A DNA stretch of 64,000 nt, from the NCBI RefSeq assembly GCF_001700435.1, contig NZ_LYPC01000011.1, positions 62,001 through 126,000 of the forward strand, in the 5' to 3' direction. Both the position numbers and the translations under genes were made by a program. Origin of the DNA: Paenibacillus pectinilyticus. GTDB lineage: Bacteria > Bacillota > Bacilli > Paenibacillales > NBRC-103111. Under the pieces are notes generated by a model that was given only the letters and a program-made list of their open reading frames with translations, searched no databases and was not told where the DNA came from. Positions within the stretch are counted from its first letter, which is position 1. Each line of letters begins with the position of its first letter. Shown here one piece after another: positions 1 to 8,784 of the stretch.

Positions 1-699
1 TGTGCGTGGTCGGTGATACAATTGTCTCGGTTTATCGACTTGGACAACCTTCCCTCCGAAAAACACTGCCACCTGGGTCGATAAGGTCATCGCCTCATGC
101 TGATCATGCGTGACGTAAATGATAGTCGTCTTCAGCTCATGGTGGAGCCGCTTCAGCTCCGCCCTCATCTCGATGCGAAGCTTTGCATCAAGATTCGACA
201 GCGGCTCATCAAGCAGCAGAATCTCCGGCTCTGTTACGATAGCCCGAGCAATAGCGACTCGCTGCTGCTGGCCACCGGACAACTGGCCAGGATACCGAGT
301 CTCAAGCTCAGAGATACGCATGTTAGCCAGCGCCACCCGAACCCGCGCTTGGGTCTGATCCTTGGGCAGCTTCTGCACTTGCAAGCCGAAGGCAACGTTC
401 TCGTACACGGTCATATGCGGCCACAATGCATAGCTCTGGAATACGAGGTTAACGCCTCGTTTGGAAGCCTCCAGGTAGTGCCCAGTCGCACTATTCACCG
501 CTTCTTTGTTTCCGATACGAAGTGTACCCTCGTCTGCTGACTGCAACCCGGCAATGGTGCGGAGCAGTGTCGTTTTACCGCAGCCGGATGGACCTAGGAA
601 GGTCATGAACTCCCCTTTGGCAATCGTCAGGTCAATGCCCTTCAGCACATGCTTGCCATGAATGGAAACGTTAATGTTAGTTATTTCGATGGCGTTCAT
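1..699 (-). CDS. ABC importer ATP-binding protein (3' end beyond window)
   Basis: ATPase that energises the importer encoded just upstream (permease 696-2537, binding protein 2555-3760). The open frame runs from an ATG at 697-699 to the window edge, 233 codons so far. Visible motifs: Walker [10 protein letters not shown], signature [14 protein letters not shown], Walker [17 protein letters not shown] and the switch histidine in THDQHEA. The DAKLR stretch after Walker B is typical of the FbpC/PotA/MalK class with a C-terminal regulatory domain, which would lie outside the window. The start codon overlaps the permease stop by 4 bp (ATGA), indicating translational coupling. Substrate not settled: Fe(III), 2-aminoethylphosphonate or a related solute. 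Confidence 0.93.
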   Translation of the reverse strand, partial: MNAIEITNINVSIHGKHVLKGIDLTIAKGEFMTFLGPSGCGKTTLLRTIAGLQSADEGTLRIGNKEAVNSATGHYLEASKRGVNLVFQSYALWPHMTVYENVAFGLQVQKLPKDQTQARVRVALANMRISELETRYPGQLSGGQQQRVAIARAIVTEPEILLLDEPLSNLDAKLRIEMRAELKRLHHELKTTIIYVTHDQHEAMTLSTQVAVFFGGKVVQVDKPRQLYHRPRT

Positions 700-2537
700 G
701 AAGATCCTCCTATTCCTTGAGTCAGATCAGCCTTGCCGAACCGCACAGCCAGCAGGTACACGGTAATCACGATGCCAATAATAACCATGAGAATGACATT
801 GGTCAGCTGATCATACCCTTTTTCTGCATAATAGAAAGTTAGCGTTGTCAGTGTTTCTGTGCGGGGTGTAACCAGCAAGATAATGAGCTCCATTTCTTTC
901 ATAGCACCAATGAACACAAGCAGGAAGACGGAAGCTATGCTCTTATGCGTGAGCGGCAGCAGGATGCGCCGAAACCTAGTAAGCCAGGATGCCCCGCTAA
1001 TTTGGGCTGCTTCCTCTAGTTCCGGGCTGATCTGCATCAGCGCAGCGCTGCCTGCTTTAACGGTGAACGGAAGCTCCTTCACGACCGTGATAACGATAAG
1101 GATCGCAATCGTGCCATAGAGCGCCGGGATGAACAACGTTGGTTTGGCAAACATCGTAATGTACATAGCGGCCAGTGAGATACCGGGAATTAAGTAAGGC
1201 AGGAATGAAATCTGATCGACTGTACGACCGAGCCAATTCTGTCTGCCGCGTGCCACTACATAGCCGATTACTAGACCCACGATGGCAGCAATCACCGAAG
1301 AAATACCTGCGATGGTCAGTGAATTCTTCAAAGCGAGCAGGAAAATATCATTTCGAAGGGCGCCTTTCTCCCCTGTATTAATAGCAGGATCCGAACCTCC
1401 CCACCAGTAGTGCATCGTCAAGTTGCTTAGCGTATAAACGCCTTCTTTGAGCATGAACGTTTGAAGGAGCAAAATGAGAAGCGGTACAACAGCTAAGATC
1501 ACCATCAATACGGTCATCATACTCGCAACCGGCCATTTGGATCGGCCTAGTGCAGTCAGCGTCTGTGCGCCTGCTTTCCCCGTAACGGTGATGTAGCTCC
1601 TGTGCTTCCCAATCACCCGCTGATTGATATAAATGGTAACCATCGTAATCGCCATTAAGGTTAGGCTGAGCACATTTGCTTCCGTCATTAGGCGGGATCG
1701 CATACTGGCATACAGCATCGTAGATATCATATCGAAATTGACTGGCGTACCCAGCATAGCTGGAACCCCGTAAGAGCTAATCGCTTTCGTAAATATAAGA
1801 ATAAAGGCGGACAGGACAGATGGCATGACGAGTGGAAACACGATACGGCGCATGACCGTTAATCGACTCGCTCCCGTTAAACTGGCCGCCTCTTCCAATT
1901 GGCTATTCATGGCACTCAGTGCTGCGCCAACAAGCAGGAAGACGAAGACACTGTCGTGCACCGTTATGGTCAACGTGATCGGTACGAAACCGTAGGCCAG
2001 CCAGTCAGGCGGGGTGATATGCAGAATGGACTGCAGGATGCCTGGCGTGCCGCCAATTTTGCTATTTTTGAAAAAAAGCAGCCAAGCTCGTGACAATATC
2101 CAATTTGGAAGCAAATAGGGAATCACAATTAGAAATGAAATCATCCGCTTGAGCGGCATATCCGTTCTAGTTACGAACCAAGCCAGCACACAGCCGAACA
2201 GCAACGAAAGGACTGAGACCGAAACCCCAACAACGAGCGAATGCAGAATCGGCTTATAAAATAAAGGCAAACTGATGTCACTAGCCAGGACCCTGTGCCA
2301 ATGAAAGAGTGTGAAATGTCCCGGATTAGCCTGCGGCGCTAACCTTGCGTCCTGCACCTTCCAGACGAAGGTGGTTGAAATCAGCTTCACGACAGGCCAT
2401 AGAATGACGTATGTTAATAAGAGAAGTGCAGGAACCCCAATCCAGTAGATGGGATTCCTTAGCCTACTCAGGGTATGGTTGCGCAACCGGACAAGACGAG
2501 CTTGCGGCATCGTTCTTTCTGTCAATGTGTTCCCCAC
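696..2537 (-). CDS. ABC importer permease, fused double BPD_transp_1 protein
   Basis: Membrane subunit of an importer of the Fe(III)/2-aminoethylphosphonate type (SfuB/FbpB or PhnV-like). At about 613 residues it has two successive permease halves, each with a loop that docks the ATPase: EEAASLTGASRLTVMRRI near residue 215 and EEAAQISGASWLTRFRRI near residue 510. This internal duplication is normal for the family. About 12 membrane segments are apparent. The start is uncertain: GTG at 2537, TTG at 2525 (GGTGGGG about 6 nt upstream, my preference) and ATG at 2510 are all possible. It sits 17 bp downstream of the binding-protein gene and overlaps the ATPase start. Confidence 0.9.
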   Translation of the reverse strand: MGNTLTERTMPQARLVRLRNHTLSRLRNPIYWIGVPALLLLTYVILWPVVKLISTTFVWKVQDARLAPQANPGHFTLFHWHRVLASDISLPLFYKPILHSLVVGVSVSVLSLLFGCVLAWFVTRTDMPLKRMISFLIVIPYLLPNWILSRAWLLFFKNSKIGGTPGILQSILHITPPDWLAYGFVPITLTITVHDSVFVFLLVGAALSAMNSQLEEAASLTGASRLTVMRRIVFPLVMPSVLSAFILIFTKAISSYGVPAMLGTPVNFDMISTMLYASMRSRLMTEANVLSLTLMAITMVTIYINQRVIGKHRSYITVTGKAGAQTLTALGRSKWPVASMMTVLMVILAVVPLLILLLQTFMLKEGVYTLSNLTMHYWWGGSDPAINTGEKGALRNDIFLLALKNSLTIAGISSVIAAIVGLVIGYVVARGRQNWLGRTVDQISFLPYLIPGISLAAMYITMFAKPTLFIPALYGTIAILIVITVVKELPFTVKAGSAALMQISPELEEAAQISGASWLTRFRRILLPLTHKSIASVFLLVFIGAMKEMELIILLVTPRTETLTTLTFYYAEKGYDQLTNVILMVIIGIVITVYLLAVRFGKADLTQGIGGSS

Positions 2538-2554
2538 CCTTGGTCATATGTAAA

Positions 2555-3760
2555 TTACTTTTGCTTAATCCAGAAATCACGTACCTTCGGTGCCGCTTTG
2601 TACAACGCATCCCCGTCGAACGTCCATAGATTCAACTGCTTGAATGTCACTTGATTCTTCGTGATGACATCAGAGCGCGGCACCCATGAGCCAATTTGGT
2701 TAAATGGCGCCATGCCTTCACCTTTACCATCTGTCTCACCCATCATCCATCGAATGAACAGCTTCGCTGCATCATCGTGTGGCGCTTTCTTCGCAAGGAA
2801 CAGGTACCCTGCATCGGGAACAGCTGTTTTCGGTTTAATGTCATAGATTGGTTGGATCGTCCAACCCTTCTCTTCGTTCTTCGATACGTCGCCGGAAACC
2901 GCCAAACCAATCGCTTCACTATTGGCTTTACCAATCGCATCAAGCACATCATCACTGCCTTTTAACACGACAAGTCCATTCGCAAAAAGTTCCTTAATGA
3001 ATTCATAGCCTGCATTCTCTGTGCCTTGCAGCACGATATCCTTGCCGAATTTATCTTTATAAGCAGCCGCCATCTCATCGCTATGTAAGACCATCGTTGT
3101 GAATAGATCCATGAACGCTGGAGAGCTCAACGGATCTGCCGTATATACTTTCCCCTTGAATTCCGGTGTCGTAAGGTCCCACCAGTTCTTCACAGGAGCT
3201 TCCTTGTAATGCGCTGTGTTGTAGAAAATGGTACGGAACTCCACGTAGTTGGCATACGCTTCGTCCTGCGTACGGAACGGTTCTTCAACCTTAGGTGCAA
3301 TGTCCTCTGGCAAATATTTGAGATAACGTCCTTGCTTGACCATTTCCTCAAATACAGCTCCGCTGACTTCCTTCGTCACGATGACGTCCGGATTGAATTG
3401 CCCCGCGTCCTGCTCCTTGGTCACTTTATCCATCATCTGATCGGATTTCACTTTACTCACTTCCACTTTAATGCCAGGATATTGCTTCATGAACGTCTCT
3501 GCAGCGTCATTCGCACGCCCTGAGGTCGAGTAGACAATCAACTTGCCCTCTTCCTTCGCTTTTGCATACAATTGATCGACTGTCTCCTGGGGTGCGGCTG
3601 TTGTTGCCACAGTTTTGGTTGCATTTGCGCCCGAGTCGCTTGCGGATGCCCCTTTATCACTTCCGGCGGTTTGTCCACATGCGGTCATGAGCATTAGTCC
3701 TGATGTCAAAATGAGGCCCACTTTAGCAGGCTTGCGAACAGCTTGAAAACGATTTTTCAT
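2555..3760 (-). CDS. ABC importer substrate-binding lipoprotein
   Basis: Extracellular solute-binding lipoprotein of the AfuA/FbpA-like class, which captures substrate for the permease and ATPase downstream. The ATG at 3758-3760 is chosen because AGGAGGAG lies 8 nt upstream and the protein then begins with a lipoprotein signal peptide: basic residues, a hydrophobic stretch, and the lipobox MTAC with Cys28. A Ser/Ala/Thr-rich linker follows, then a periplasmic-binding-protein fold (KLIVYSTSGRANDAAETF near residue 75). An upstream in-frame ATG exists but would bury the signal. About 390 residues is normal for the family. Ligand not identifiable from the sequence. Confidence 0.9.
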   Translation of the reverse strand: MKNRFQAVRKPAKVGLILTSGLMLMTACGQTAGSDKGASASDSGANATKTVATTAAPQETVDQLYAKAKEEGKLIVYSTSGRANDAAETFMKQYPGIKVEVSKVKSDQMMDKVTKEQDAGQFNPDVIVTKEVSGAVFEEMVKQGRYLKYLPEDIAPKVEEPFRTQDEAYANYVEFRTIFYNTAHYKEAPVKNWWDLTTPEFKGKVYTADPLSSPAFMDLFTTMVLHSDEMAAAYKDKFGKDIVLQGTENAGYEFIKELFANGLVVLKGSDDVLDAIGKANSEAIGLAVSGDVSKNEEKGWTIQPIYDIKPKTAVPDAGYLFLAKKAPHDDAAKLFIRWMMGETDGKGEGMAPFNQIGSWVPRSDVITKNQVTFKQLNLWTFDGDALYKAAPKVRDFWIKQK

Positions 3761-3925
3761 ATTTACGCTCCTCCTGATAAGATGGACCTGATGAGGTCGC
3801 ACCCATATTCGTTCTTACTTCTCTGACTATAAGGACGAATTGTCAAAGCGGGATTAACGTTCATCACGATTTTTGTAAAAAAATATTATTTATATAAATT
3901 TGGTATAAAATTATTATTTTATGAA

Positions 3926-3972
3926 AACAGAAAAACAGACCACGGACGACGAGCGTCTGTAGCCTGTTTTGC
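3926..3972 (-). terminator. Terminator after the glycosyltransferase gene
   Basis: On the minus strand AAAACAGG precedes a hairpin with arms CAGAC and GTCTG (3936-3940 and 3954-3958), followed by TTTTTCTGTTTT. It lies directly after the stop codon at 3980 and separates this operon from the importer. Confidence 0.6.
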
Positions 3973-3979
3973 CATCCTT

Positions 3980-5185
3980 TTATCGAACATCATGATTCAC
4001 ATCAGAACGATTTCTAACAAACTTCTTCCCTGTAGGAATGTCCACACAGAGACTCTCCACATAATGATCGAACTTCTCCGTGAGCACTTCATATTGGAAA
4101 AAGGACTTCGCCCGTTGATAACCAGCCTGCACAAGTCTCTCCCTAATCTCCTCATCCCGTGCCAGAAGGATAACGCTTTCTACAATTTCGGCATGTGAAT
4201 CCGGATCAACGAGAACTCCCGTCACCCCGTCCAGTACAGCCTCCAAAGCGCCGCCGGATCTTCCAGCAATCACAGGGACTCCCGTAGAAGCGGCTTCTAA
4301 ATAGACGATGCCGAAGCCTTCCGCGTCGCCCTTCTCGAGCTCCCGACAAACCATGATAAACTGATCCGCCAAGTTGTAATAGTCATTCAAATCTTCGCTT
4401 CCACTAACACTTCCTACGAATACTACAGCATCGGCGACACCGTGCGTAATCGCAAGCTGCTCCAAACGCGCACGATCTGGACCATCACCAACAATGACAT
4501 ATACCGCATTCGGAATATGCTGGATGATTTCCGGCATCGACTCGATAACCCGATCCTGCCCCTTGCGGGTGACCAAGCGACCGACAGACAGAATGACATA
4601 CTTGCCTTCCAGTCCAAACCGTCTTACGAGCTCCAAATTGGCTGTCTCCTTATTGAACACAGCCTCCACGCCAGGATGGACGAGACTGATACGAGAAGGA
4701 TCAACACCATAGTCTTCCACTAATTTTTTCGTAAATAAACTATTCGTCAACACGCCATCGGCATGAACTAAAATCTGCTTCACCATGTAATTCAAACCAA
4801 AGAAACGGCGGAACATCAGCATATCCATCCCATGGGTGGAGATCACATAACACCGTCGTCCAAACACTTTAAACAGCAAACCGATGAAACCGATAAGCAC
4901 GTAGCCATACACCGTGACATCCGGCTCCTCAACAGTCATCATTTTCTTCACATGACGGAACAATCGACCCCAGCTCGTGAAGTTCGCACGTTCTCCACGC
5001 ATAAAGGATCCGCGCACAGTCCGAAACGACTGTTCTCCGTCGAACGCATCACTCCCTGGATACTCAGGCGCTAGCACAGTAATATCATGTTTGGTATGCT
5101 TCGATAGGTTGTAGTAGTAACTTTGCATGCCCCCGATGCCTGGCGGAAACACACCAGCAACGAGTACGACCTTTCTACGATTCAT
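3980..5185 (-). CDS. Glycosyltransferase family 4 (GT-B fold)
   Basis: Transfers a sugar from an activated donor to a lipid or glycan acceptor at the cytoplasmic face of the membrane. The N-terminal half opens with VFPPGIGGMQSYYYNL, the acceptor-side Rossmann start of PimB-like GT4 enzymes. The C-terminal half has ILSVGRLVTRKGQDRVIES near residue 200 and the donor-site motif EGFGIVYLEAASTGVPVIAG near residue 290 with the E-x7-E glutamates. About 401 residues is the usual length. GGAGGGTGAGAGG precedes the ATG at 5185. The first 11 bp overlap the upstream flippase-like gene, so the two probably act together on a lipid-linked product. Donor and acceptor unknown. Confidence 0.9.
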   Translation of the reverse strand: MNRRKVVLVAGVFPPGIGGMQSYYYNLSKHTKHDITVLAPEYPGSDAFDGEQSFRTVRGSFMRGERANFTSWGRLFRHVKKMMTVEEPDVTVYGYVLIGFIGLLFKVFGRRCYVISTHGMDMLMFRRFFGLNYMVKQILVHADGVLTNSLFTKKLVEDYGVDPSRISLVHPGVEAVFNKETANLELVRRFGLEGKYVILSVGRLVTRKGQDRVIESMPEIIQHIPNAVYVIVGDGPDRARLEQLAITHGVADAVVFVGSVSGSEDLNDYYNLADQFIMVCRELEKGDAEGFGIVYLEAASTGVPVIAGRSGGALEAVLDGVTGVLVDPDSHAEIVESVILLARDEEIRERLVQAGYQRAKSFFQYEVLTEKFDHYVESLCVDIPTGKKFVRNRSDVNHDVR

Positions 5186-6176
5186 AACCTCTCACCCTCC
5201 TCGCGAGTCTGCTAACCGATTGAATAAGGGCCCAGAATGTAACTTCAGCCATCATGTTCCACAATCGAGCTATGATGGATATTTGCAGCGCCGCACTTGT
5301 ACCTAACTTCATCGATAAAAAGTAAACAAGAAAGCCCTCTCGTAGACCGAGCCCGCCAGGAAGCGGACTTAATAAACCAAGCAGCCACGCGGTCGCAAAC
5401 GTTCCCGCCGCATAGAGCACGCTGATATGACCAGCGTCGAAACTGGCTGTCAGCATCCAAAAAGCGATGCCCATCACAAAATGACTGCCCAGAAAACAAG
5501 CCAAATACCCAAAAAACTGATTGCGGGTCAACGTATAGGCCGAGTCCCTATTCGGTACTGCTTCATCCGATTTGGTTATTCGATCTAGCAGTTTCTTCAT
5601 CCATTTCCATCTTGAAGCTCCACCAACTACACGGCTTATCCAGCTTGTCATGCGAGCGTAGTACACATAACCACAAGCAGCAACCGCCAGCATGATGGAT
5701 AAAAGAATAGGAGATGGCGTCACACCTAGGTCCATCGCAAGTAGGAGCGCGTATGAAAGCGCCGCAGACACCAACAGTATGTTCTCGTACAAAATCGCAG
5801 CGAACTGCGCTGCCAACGAGACCCCTGCCCTCGTAGCAAGCACGACGCGGCCTGCATAATTCCAGATGCCGCCTGGGATGTACTTCGCGAATTGGGAATC
5901 GATAAAGATCCTTAACCCTGACAGTAAACCGAGCTTCGTGCGGTTGTCTGATTCCACATCTTTTACATGTACCGTGTTGACGATGAGTACCCAGATGCTC
6001 GCCTGCAGCATTAAAAAGACAGCAAATAGAACCATCGATAGGTAAAACCGATAATCCGCACGCTTCAGAAAAGCAACCAGGTCGACCGCTCGAAGAGGCA
6101 AGCTTCGTAGAGCAAAATACACGATTACTGCTACGAGGATGGTTTTCAGCGTCGTCAGCAACCATTTGGGAATCAT
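5175..6176 (-). CDS. Flippase-like membrane protein (LPG synthase TM / UPF0104 family)
   Basis: Polytopic membrane protein of the lysylphosphatidylglycerol-synthetase TM-region family (also called UPF0104), whose members are thought to flip or handle lipids. The motif LSPLPGGLGLREG near residue 270 is characteristic. About eight hydrophobic segments are visible. The ATG at 6174-6176 is preferred over an upstream in-frame ATG because AAAGGAAAGGG lies about 10 nt upstream and the added residues are hydrophilic. The soluble lysyltransferase domain of MprF is absent. The overlap with the glycosyltransferase suggests glycolipid synthesis and translocation as a pair (inference). Confidence 0.87.
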   Translation of the reverse strand: MIPKWLLTTLKTILVAVIVYFALRSLPLRAVDLVAFLKRADYRFYLSMVLFAVFLMLQASIWVLIVNTVHVKDVESDNRTKLGLLSGLRIFIDSQFAKYIPGGIWNYAGRVVLATRAGVSLAAQFAAILYENILLVSAALSYALLLAMDLGVTPSPILLSIMLAVAACGYVYYARMTSWISRVVGGASRWKWMKKLLDRITKSDEAVPNRDSAYTLTRNQFFGYLACFLGSHFVMGIAFWMLTASFDAGHISVLYAAGTFATAWLLGLLSPLPGGLGLREGFLVYFLSMKLGTSAALQISIIARLWNMMAEVTFWALIQSVSRLARRVRGYES

Positions 6177-6320
6177 CGCCTCGCCTCGCTTCCCTTTCCT
6201 TTCATACAGCAATCCACACATTGTATAACTAAATTGTAAAGCCTATTACAGGTAAACATGTTTGTTTTGTTAATTATCGAGAGAATAACAAGTTATCTAC
6301 TGCCATTTCTAAAAGGAATA

Positions 6321-6346
6321 GAAAAACCCGGCCTTATGGCCGGGCT
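6321..6346 (-). terminator. Terminator of the YtrA/YtrB-like operon
   Basis: GC-rich stem CCCGGCC (6327-6333) and GGCCGGG (6338-6344) with a 4-nt loop. On the minus strand it is followed by TTTTTCTATTCC, 45 bp after the stop of the last operon gene. Confidence 0.85.
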
Positions 6347-6389
6347 TCATCTTCCATTTGATTATCGGTGTCCTAGGGCAACCCCCCAT

Positions 6390-6812
6390 TCACCCGGCAA
6401 TTCCGGATTTCCTGCCGACCCAACGATCCGAACGCTTCTTTATATAAGAATAGAACACATAACGCCAAGGCATGCAGAAGGGGAAAATCGCCACGACCAA
6501 ACATTCAAATACGATTCCCAAAGTTGAGTCGTCTAACTGCCCGGCAGTCCAGAGCGGCAGAGCGACGACAGATAGCCAGATCAGCTTCCAAATCATTTCC
6601 CATAGGAGCAACGGAAGCATTTGCAAAGGATACCGGAGACCTAAGAGGGAGAGAGCCGAGAAGGCGGCCAGCATGCATTGGACGATGCCCTCCATCAAAT
6701 CCCACTGTTCGTGGCGGATGACGCCAGGCCATACCACGATTCCGAGTCCTACGACAACAAGAAGGTAAAGAGCACGCAGCAGGTAAAGATGAACCACCGA
6801 GACTTCTTTCAT
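6390..6812 (-). CDS. Small four-helix membrane protein, function unknown
   Basis: 140-residue protein with about four hydrophobic segments and a basic C-terminus (KKRSDRWVGRK). I do not recognise a family. AGGAGGGG stands 7 nt before the ATG at 6812. It is the last gene of the operon permease, GntR regulator, ABC ATPase, this gene, lying 15 bp after the ATPase stop and just before the operon terminator. An accessory membrane subunit of the transporter is plausible but not shown. Confidence 0.75.
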   Translation of the reverse strand: MKEVSVVHLYLLRALYLLVVVGLGIVVWPGVIRHEQWDLMEGIVQCMLAAFSALSLLGLRYPLQMLPLLLWEMIWKLIWLSVVALPLWTAGQLDDSTLGIVFECLVVAIFPFCMPWRYVFYSYIKKRSDRWVGRKSGIAG

Positions 6813-6827
6813 AATTAGCCCCTCCTC

Positions 6828-7523
6828 TTAATAAGCTTTCTTCATCCACGCCTTGATACCCATTCCGTCCGAGTCATGCAATTCCTCGACATCGGCATAG
6901 CGAAGCAGAGCTCCGTCCTTGATCGCGATGAAGCTATCCCATATCGGCTCGAGCTCCGAGATCTCGTGGCTGGTCATGATTAGCGTCTGGGATTCCAAGT
7001 CAAGGTAAGAAATCATTCCTCTGACAATCGATTCCTGCACCATCGGATCCAGTCCAGACAACGGCTCATCCATCAGAATGTACGGCACTTCTCTGGCTAA
7101 TGTGAGCATGATTTTGACCCGGCTGCGTTTGCCCTTCGACAGATCACTAATTCTCGCAGTTGGCTCCAACTGCATAAATGCCATGATCTCTTCCGCCTTG
7201 GCGGCATTAAAATCAGGGAATTGCGCAGACTGATAGGCGATTGCTTCTCTTACCGTAAACCAGGCATAAGTCGAGTCCTTGTCGGATAAATAGGAGACAA
7301 GCGTGCTAATTCTTCGGTGCGCCTTCTCCCCATTTATGGTGACAGAACCCCCAGTTGGCTGAAGAAGTCCCGCAATAAGCTTTAATAAGGTAGATTTGCC
7401 GCTGCCGTTCTCTCCTACGATTCCAATGATTTTCCCCACAGGCAATGTTAAAGTAATGTCTCGAATGACGGATTTCTTGTTATATGTCTTCGAAACGTTA
7501 GACAATGCGATCACGTTACTCAT
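6828..7523 (-). CDS. ABC transporter ATPase (YtrB-like)
   Basis: 231-residue ATPase of the class found with YtrA-type GntR regulators. Walker A is GENGSGKSTLLKL near residue 37, Walker B YILMDEPLSGLDPM near residue 155, and the switch histidine is in MTSHEISEL. The signature is LSKGKRSRVKI instead of LSGGQ, common in this subfamily. It overlaps the GntR stop by 8 bp. The partner permease is most likely the first gene of the operon (7896-8618), as no other membrane domain is fused. B. subtilis YtrBCDEF responds to cell-wall-active peptides; a similar role here is inference. Confidence 0.9.
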   Translation of the reverse strand: MSNVIALSNVSKTYNKKSVIRDITLTLPVGKIIGIVGENGSGKSTLLKLIAGLLQPTGGSVTINGEKAHRRISTLVSYLSDKDSTYAWFTVREAIAYQSAQFPDFNAAKAEEIMAFMQLEPTARISDLSKGKRSRVKIMLTLAREVPYILMDEPLSGLDPMVQESIVRGMISYLDLESQTLIMTSHEISELEPIWDSFIAIKDGALLRYADVEELHDSDGMGIKAWMKKAY

Positions 7524-7893
7524 CTCCCTTATCCTTCTTATTCAAGTGATCCTGCAATCCGGCGACGATCTCCTCTGAACGATAGCCCATCTCCCGCATT
7601 ACCAGGACAAAGGAGGCAATCTGCTCTTCGATCATGCTTAAGCGAAGCTGAGTCAATAGCTCTTCCTGCTCCGTTACGAACGTGCCTTGTCCTCTTCTCG
7701 TCTCCAGAATCCCTTCCCTTTCCAGCTCGCTGTAGGTGCGTTGGATGGTATTAGGGTTAACACTATAGGTTACCGCCATCTCCCGGACGGATTGAAGCTT
7801 CTGGCCCGCTTGTAGTTCCTGACTTACGATTTGTCTCTTGATTCGATCGGCAACCTGGAGATAGATCGATTTGGAAGAATGAAAATCATCCAT
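7516..7893 (-). CDS. GntR-family repressor, YtrA subfamily
   Basis: 125-residue transcriptional repressor. The N-terminal winged helix contains QKLQSVREMAVTYSVNPNTIQRTYSELEREG in overlapping parts, the classic GntR recognition region, and the wing RRGQGTFV. The C-terminal tail is only about 50 residues, as in the short YtrA subfamily, rather than a large effector domain. It lies 2 bp after the permease gene and overlaps the ATPase start, so it should control its own operon. A candidate operator (GTGTTAC...GTACAC) overlaps the promoter at 8640-8688. Confidence 0.92.
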   Translation of the reverse strand: MDDFHSSKSIYLQVADRIKRQIVSQELQAGQKLQSVREMAVTYSVNPNTIQRTYSELEREGILETRRGQGTFVTEQEELLTQLRLSMIEEQIASFVLVMREMGYRSEEIVAGLQDHLNKKDKGDE

Positions 7894-7895
7894 GA

Positions 7896-8618
7896 TTAAA
7901 CCTCGACTTTCCTGTCAACGATCCATGAACTCAGATAGAAAAGAGCGATGACAATAATTAAGTTATAGAAATATTCGCCCAAGTAGAGGGAGAACGGATC
8001 CACCGAGAACGTCGGAAAATTGATCTCCATGCCACCCCATTGCGTAACGAGCTTATAAAGACTCGAAGAAGTGATGATATCGTCGATCCAACTCGACAAG
8101 AGAACGACGCCGATAAGGACTACCCAGGACCAACGCCCGATTCGATGTTTGACCGCATGGTAGAGGGACCACAGAAGGATGACCCAGACGCCGATCGCCA
8201 CAGAAATAAGGATTGCGTGCAGGAAGATCAACCATCCCGCACTCCAAGTATCCGTCCAGTACGCTTCCATTAAACGAAACTTTGCCCGAAGCAAGATTCC
8301 AGCCATCGCGTACAGAACGGCCAAGGAGACGATCATCGTGGCCAATCCACTCGTTAGCTTGCTTAGAAGCAAGCTTGCAGCGGATCTCGGATTGTGAAGC
8401 CAGACGTGCAATTGAGAGCCTTCCGTTCGTAGGCTTGCGAACAACGCGATCGGAAGATAAAAGACATGGAACCCCGCAGCGGCTAACAACGGAATGAACA
8501 GATATTGGCCGACAAGTCCAGCAATGACGATGCTCATGACGTTTATAACAAGCCCCGCGAATAAGACGGTCGTCGATAATCGTAAATCCTTTTTTACTAT
8601 AGCTGCCCATTTGACCAT
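7896..8618 (-). CDS. ABC-2-like permease subunit of the YtrA-type operon
   Basis: 240-residue membrane protein with about six hydrophobic segments, first gene of a four-gene operon. AAAGGGG lies 9 nt before the ATG at 8618. After the second segment comes a cytoplasmic loop ASLRTEGSQLHVWLHNPRSA, like that of YtrC/YtrD and other ABC-2-type subunits where it precedes an ATPase contact. Probable partner of the ATPase at 6828-7523. The permease is here the first cistron and the regulator the second, the reverse of the B. subtilis order. Confidence 0.78.
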   Translation of the reverse strand: MVKWAAIVKKDLRLSTTVLFAGLVINVMSIVIAGLVGQYLFIPLLAAAGFHVFYLPIALFASLRTEGSQLHVWLHNPRSAASLLLSKLTSGLATMIVSLAVLYAMAGILLRAKFRLMEAYWTDTWSAGWLIFLHAILISVAIGVWVILLWSLYHAVKHRIGRWSWVVLIGVVLLSSWIDDIITSSSLYKLVTQWGGMEINFPTFSVDPFSLYLGEYFYNLIIVIALFYLSSWIVDRKVEV

Positions 8619-8639
8619 TGTGCTATCCCCTTTTAATTA

Positions 8640-8688
8640 GTGTTACCGTATTAGTTATATAGTACACCAATACATTAGATCACGTCAA
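8640..8688 (-). promoter_or_regulatory. Promoter with overlapping YtrA-type operator
   Basis: On the minus strand, TTGACG (8683-8688) and TACTAT (8659-8664) are separated by 18 bp. An imperfect inverted repeat, GTGTAC (8662-8667) and GTAACAC (8640-8646), covers the -10 box. The position and form suit repression by the GntR protein of the operon. Confidence 0.65.
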
Positions 8689-8731
8689 TAGACAAAAATT
8701 AAGCTTGCCGCTTACCGGCAAGAAGGGAATT

Positions 8732-8783
8732 AAACTCAAAAAGCGCTCTCTCACCATCCGGTGGGAGAACGCTTTTTGAGTTT
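8732..8783 (-). terminator. Long bidirectional terminator
   Basis: Nearly perfect inverted repeat with arms of about 24 bp (AAACTCAAAAAGCG... and ...CGCTTTTTGAGTTT), directly after the stop at 8785. A/T runs on both sides could terminate either strand. A smaller hairpin CTTGCCG...CGGCAAG follows at 8704-8722. Confidence 0.85.
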
Positions 8784-8784
8784 A

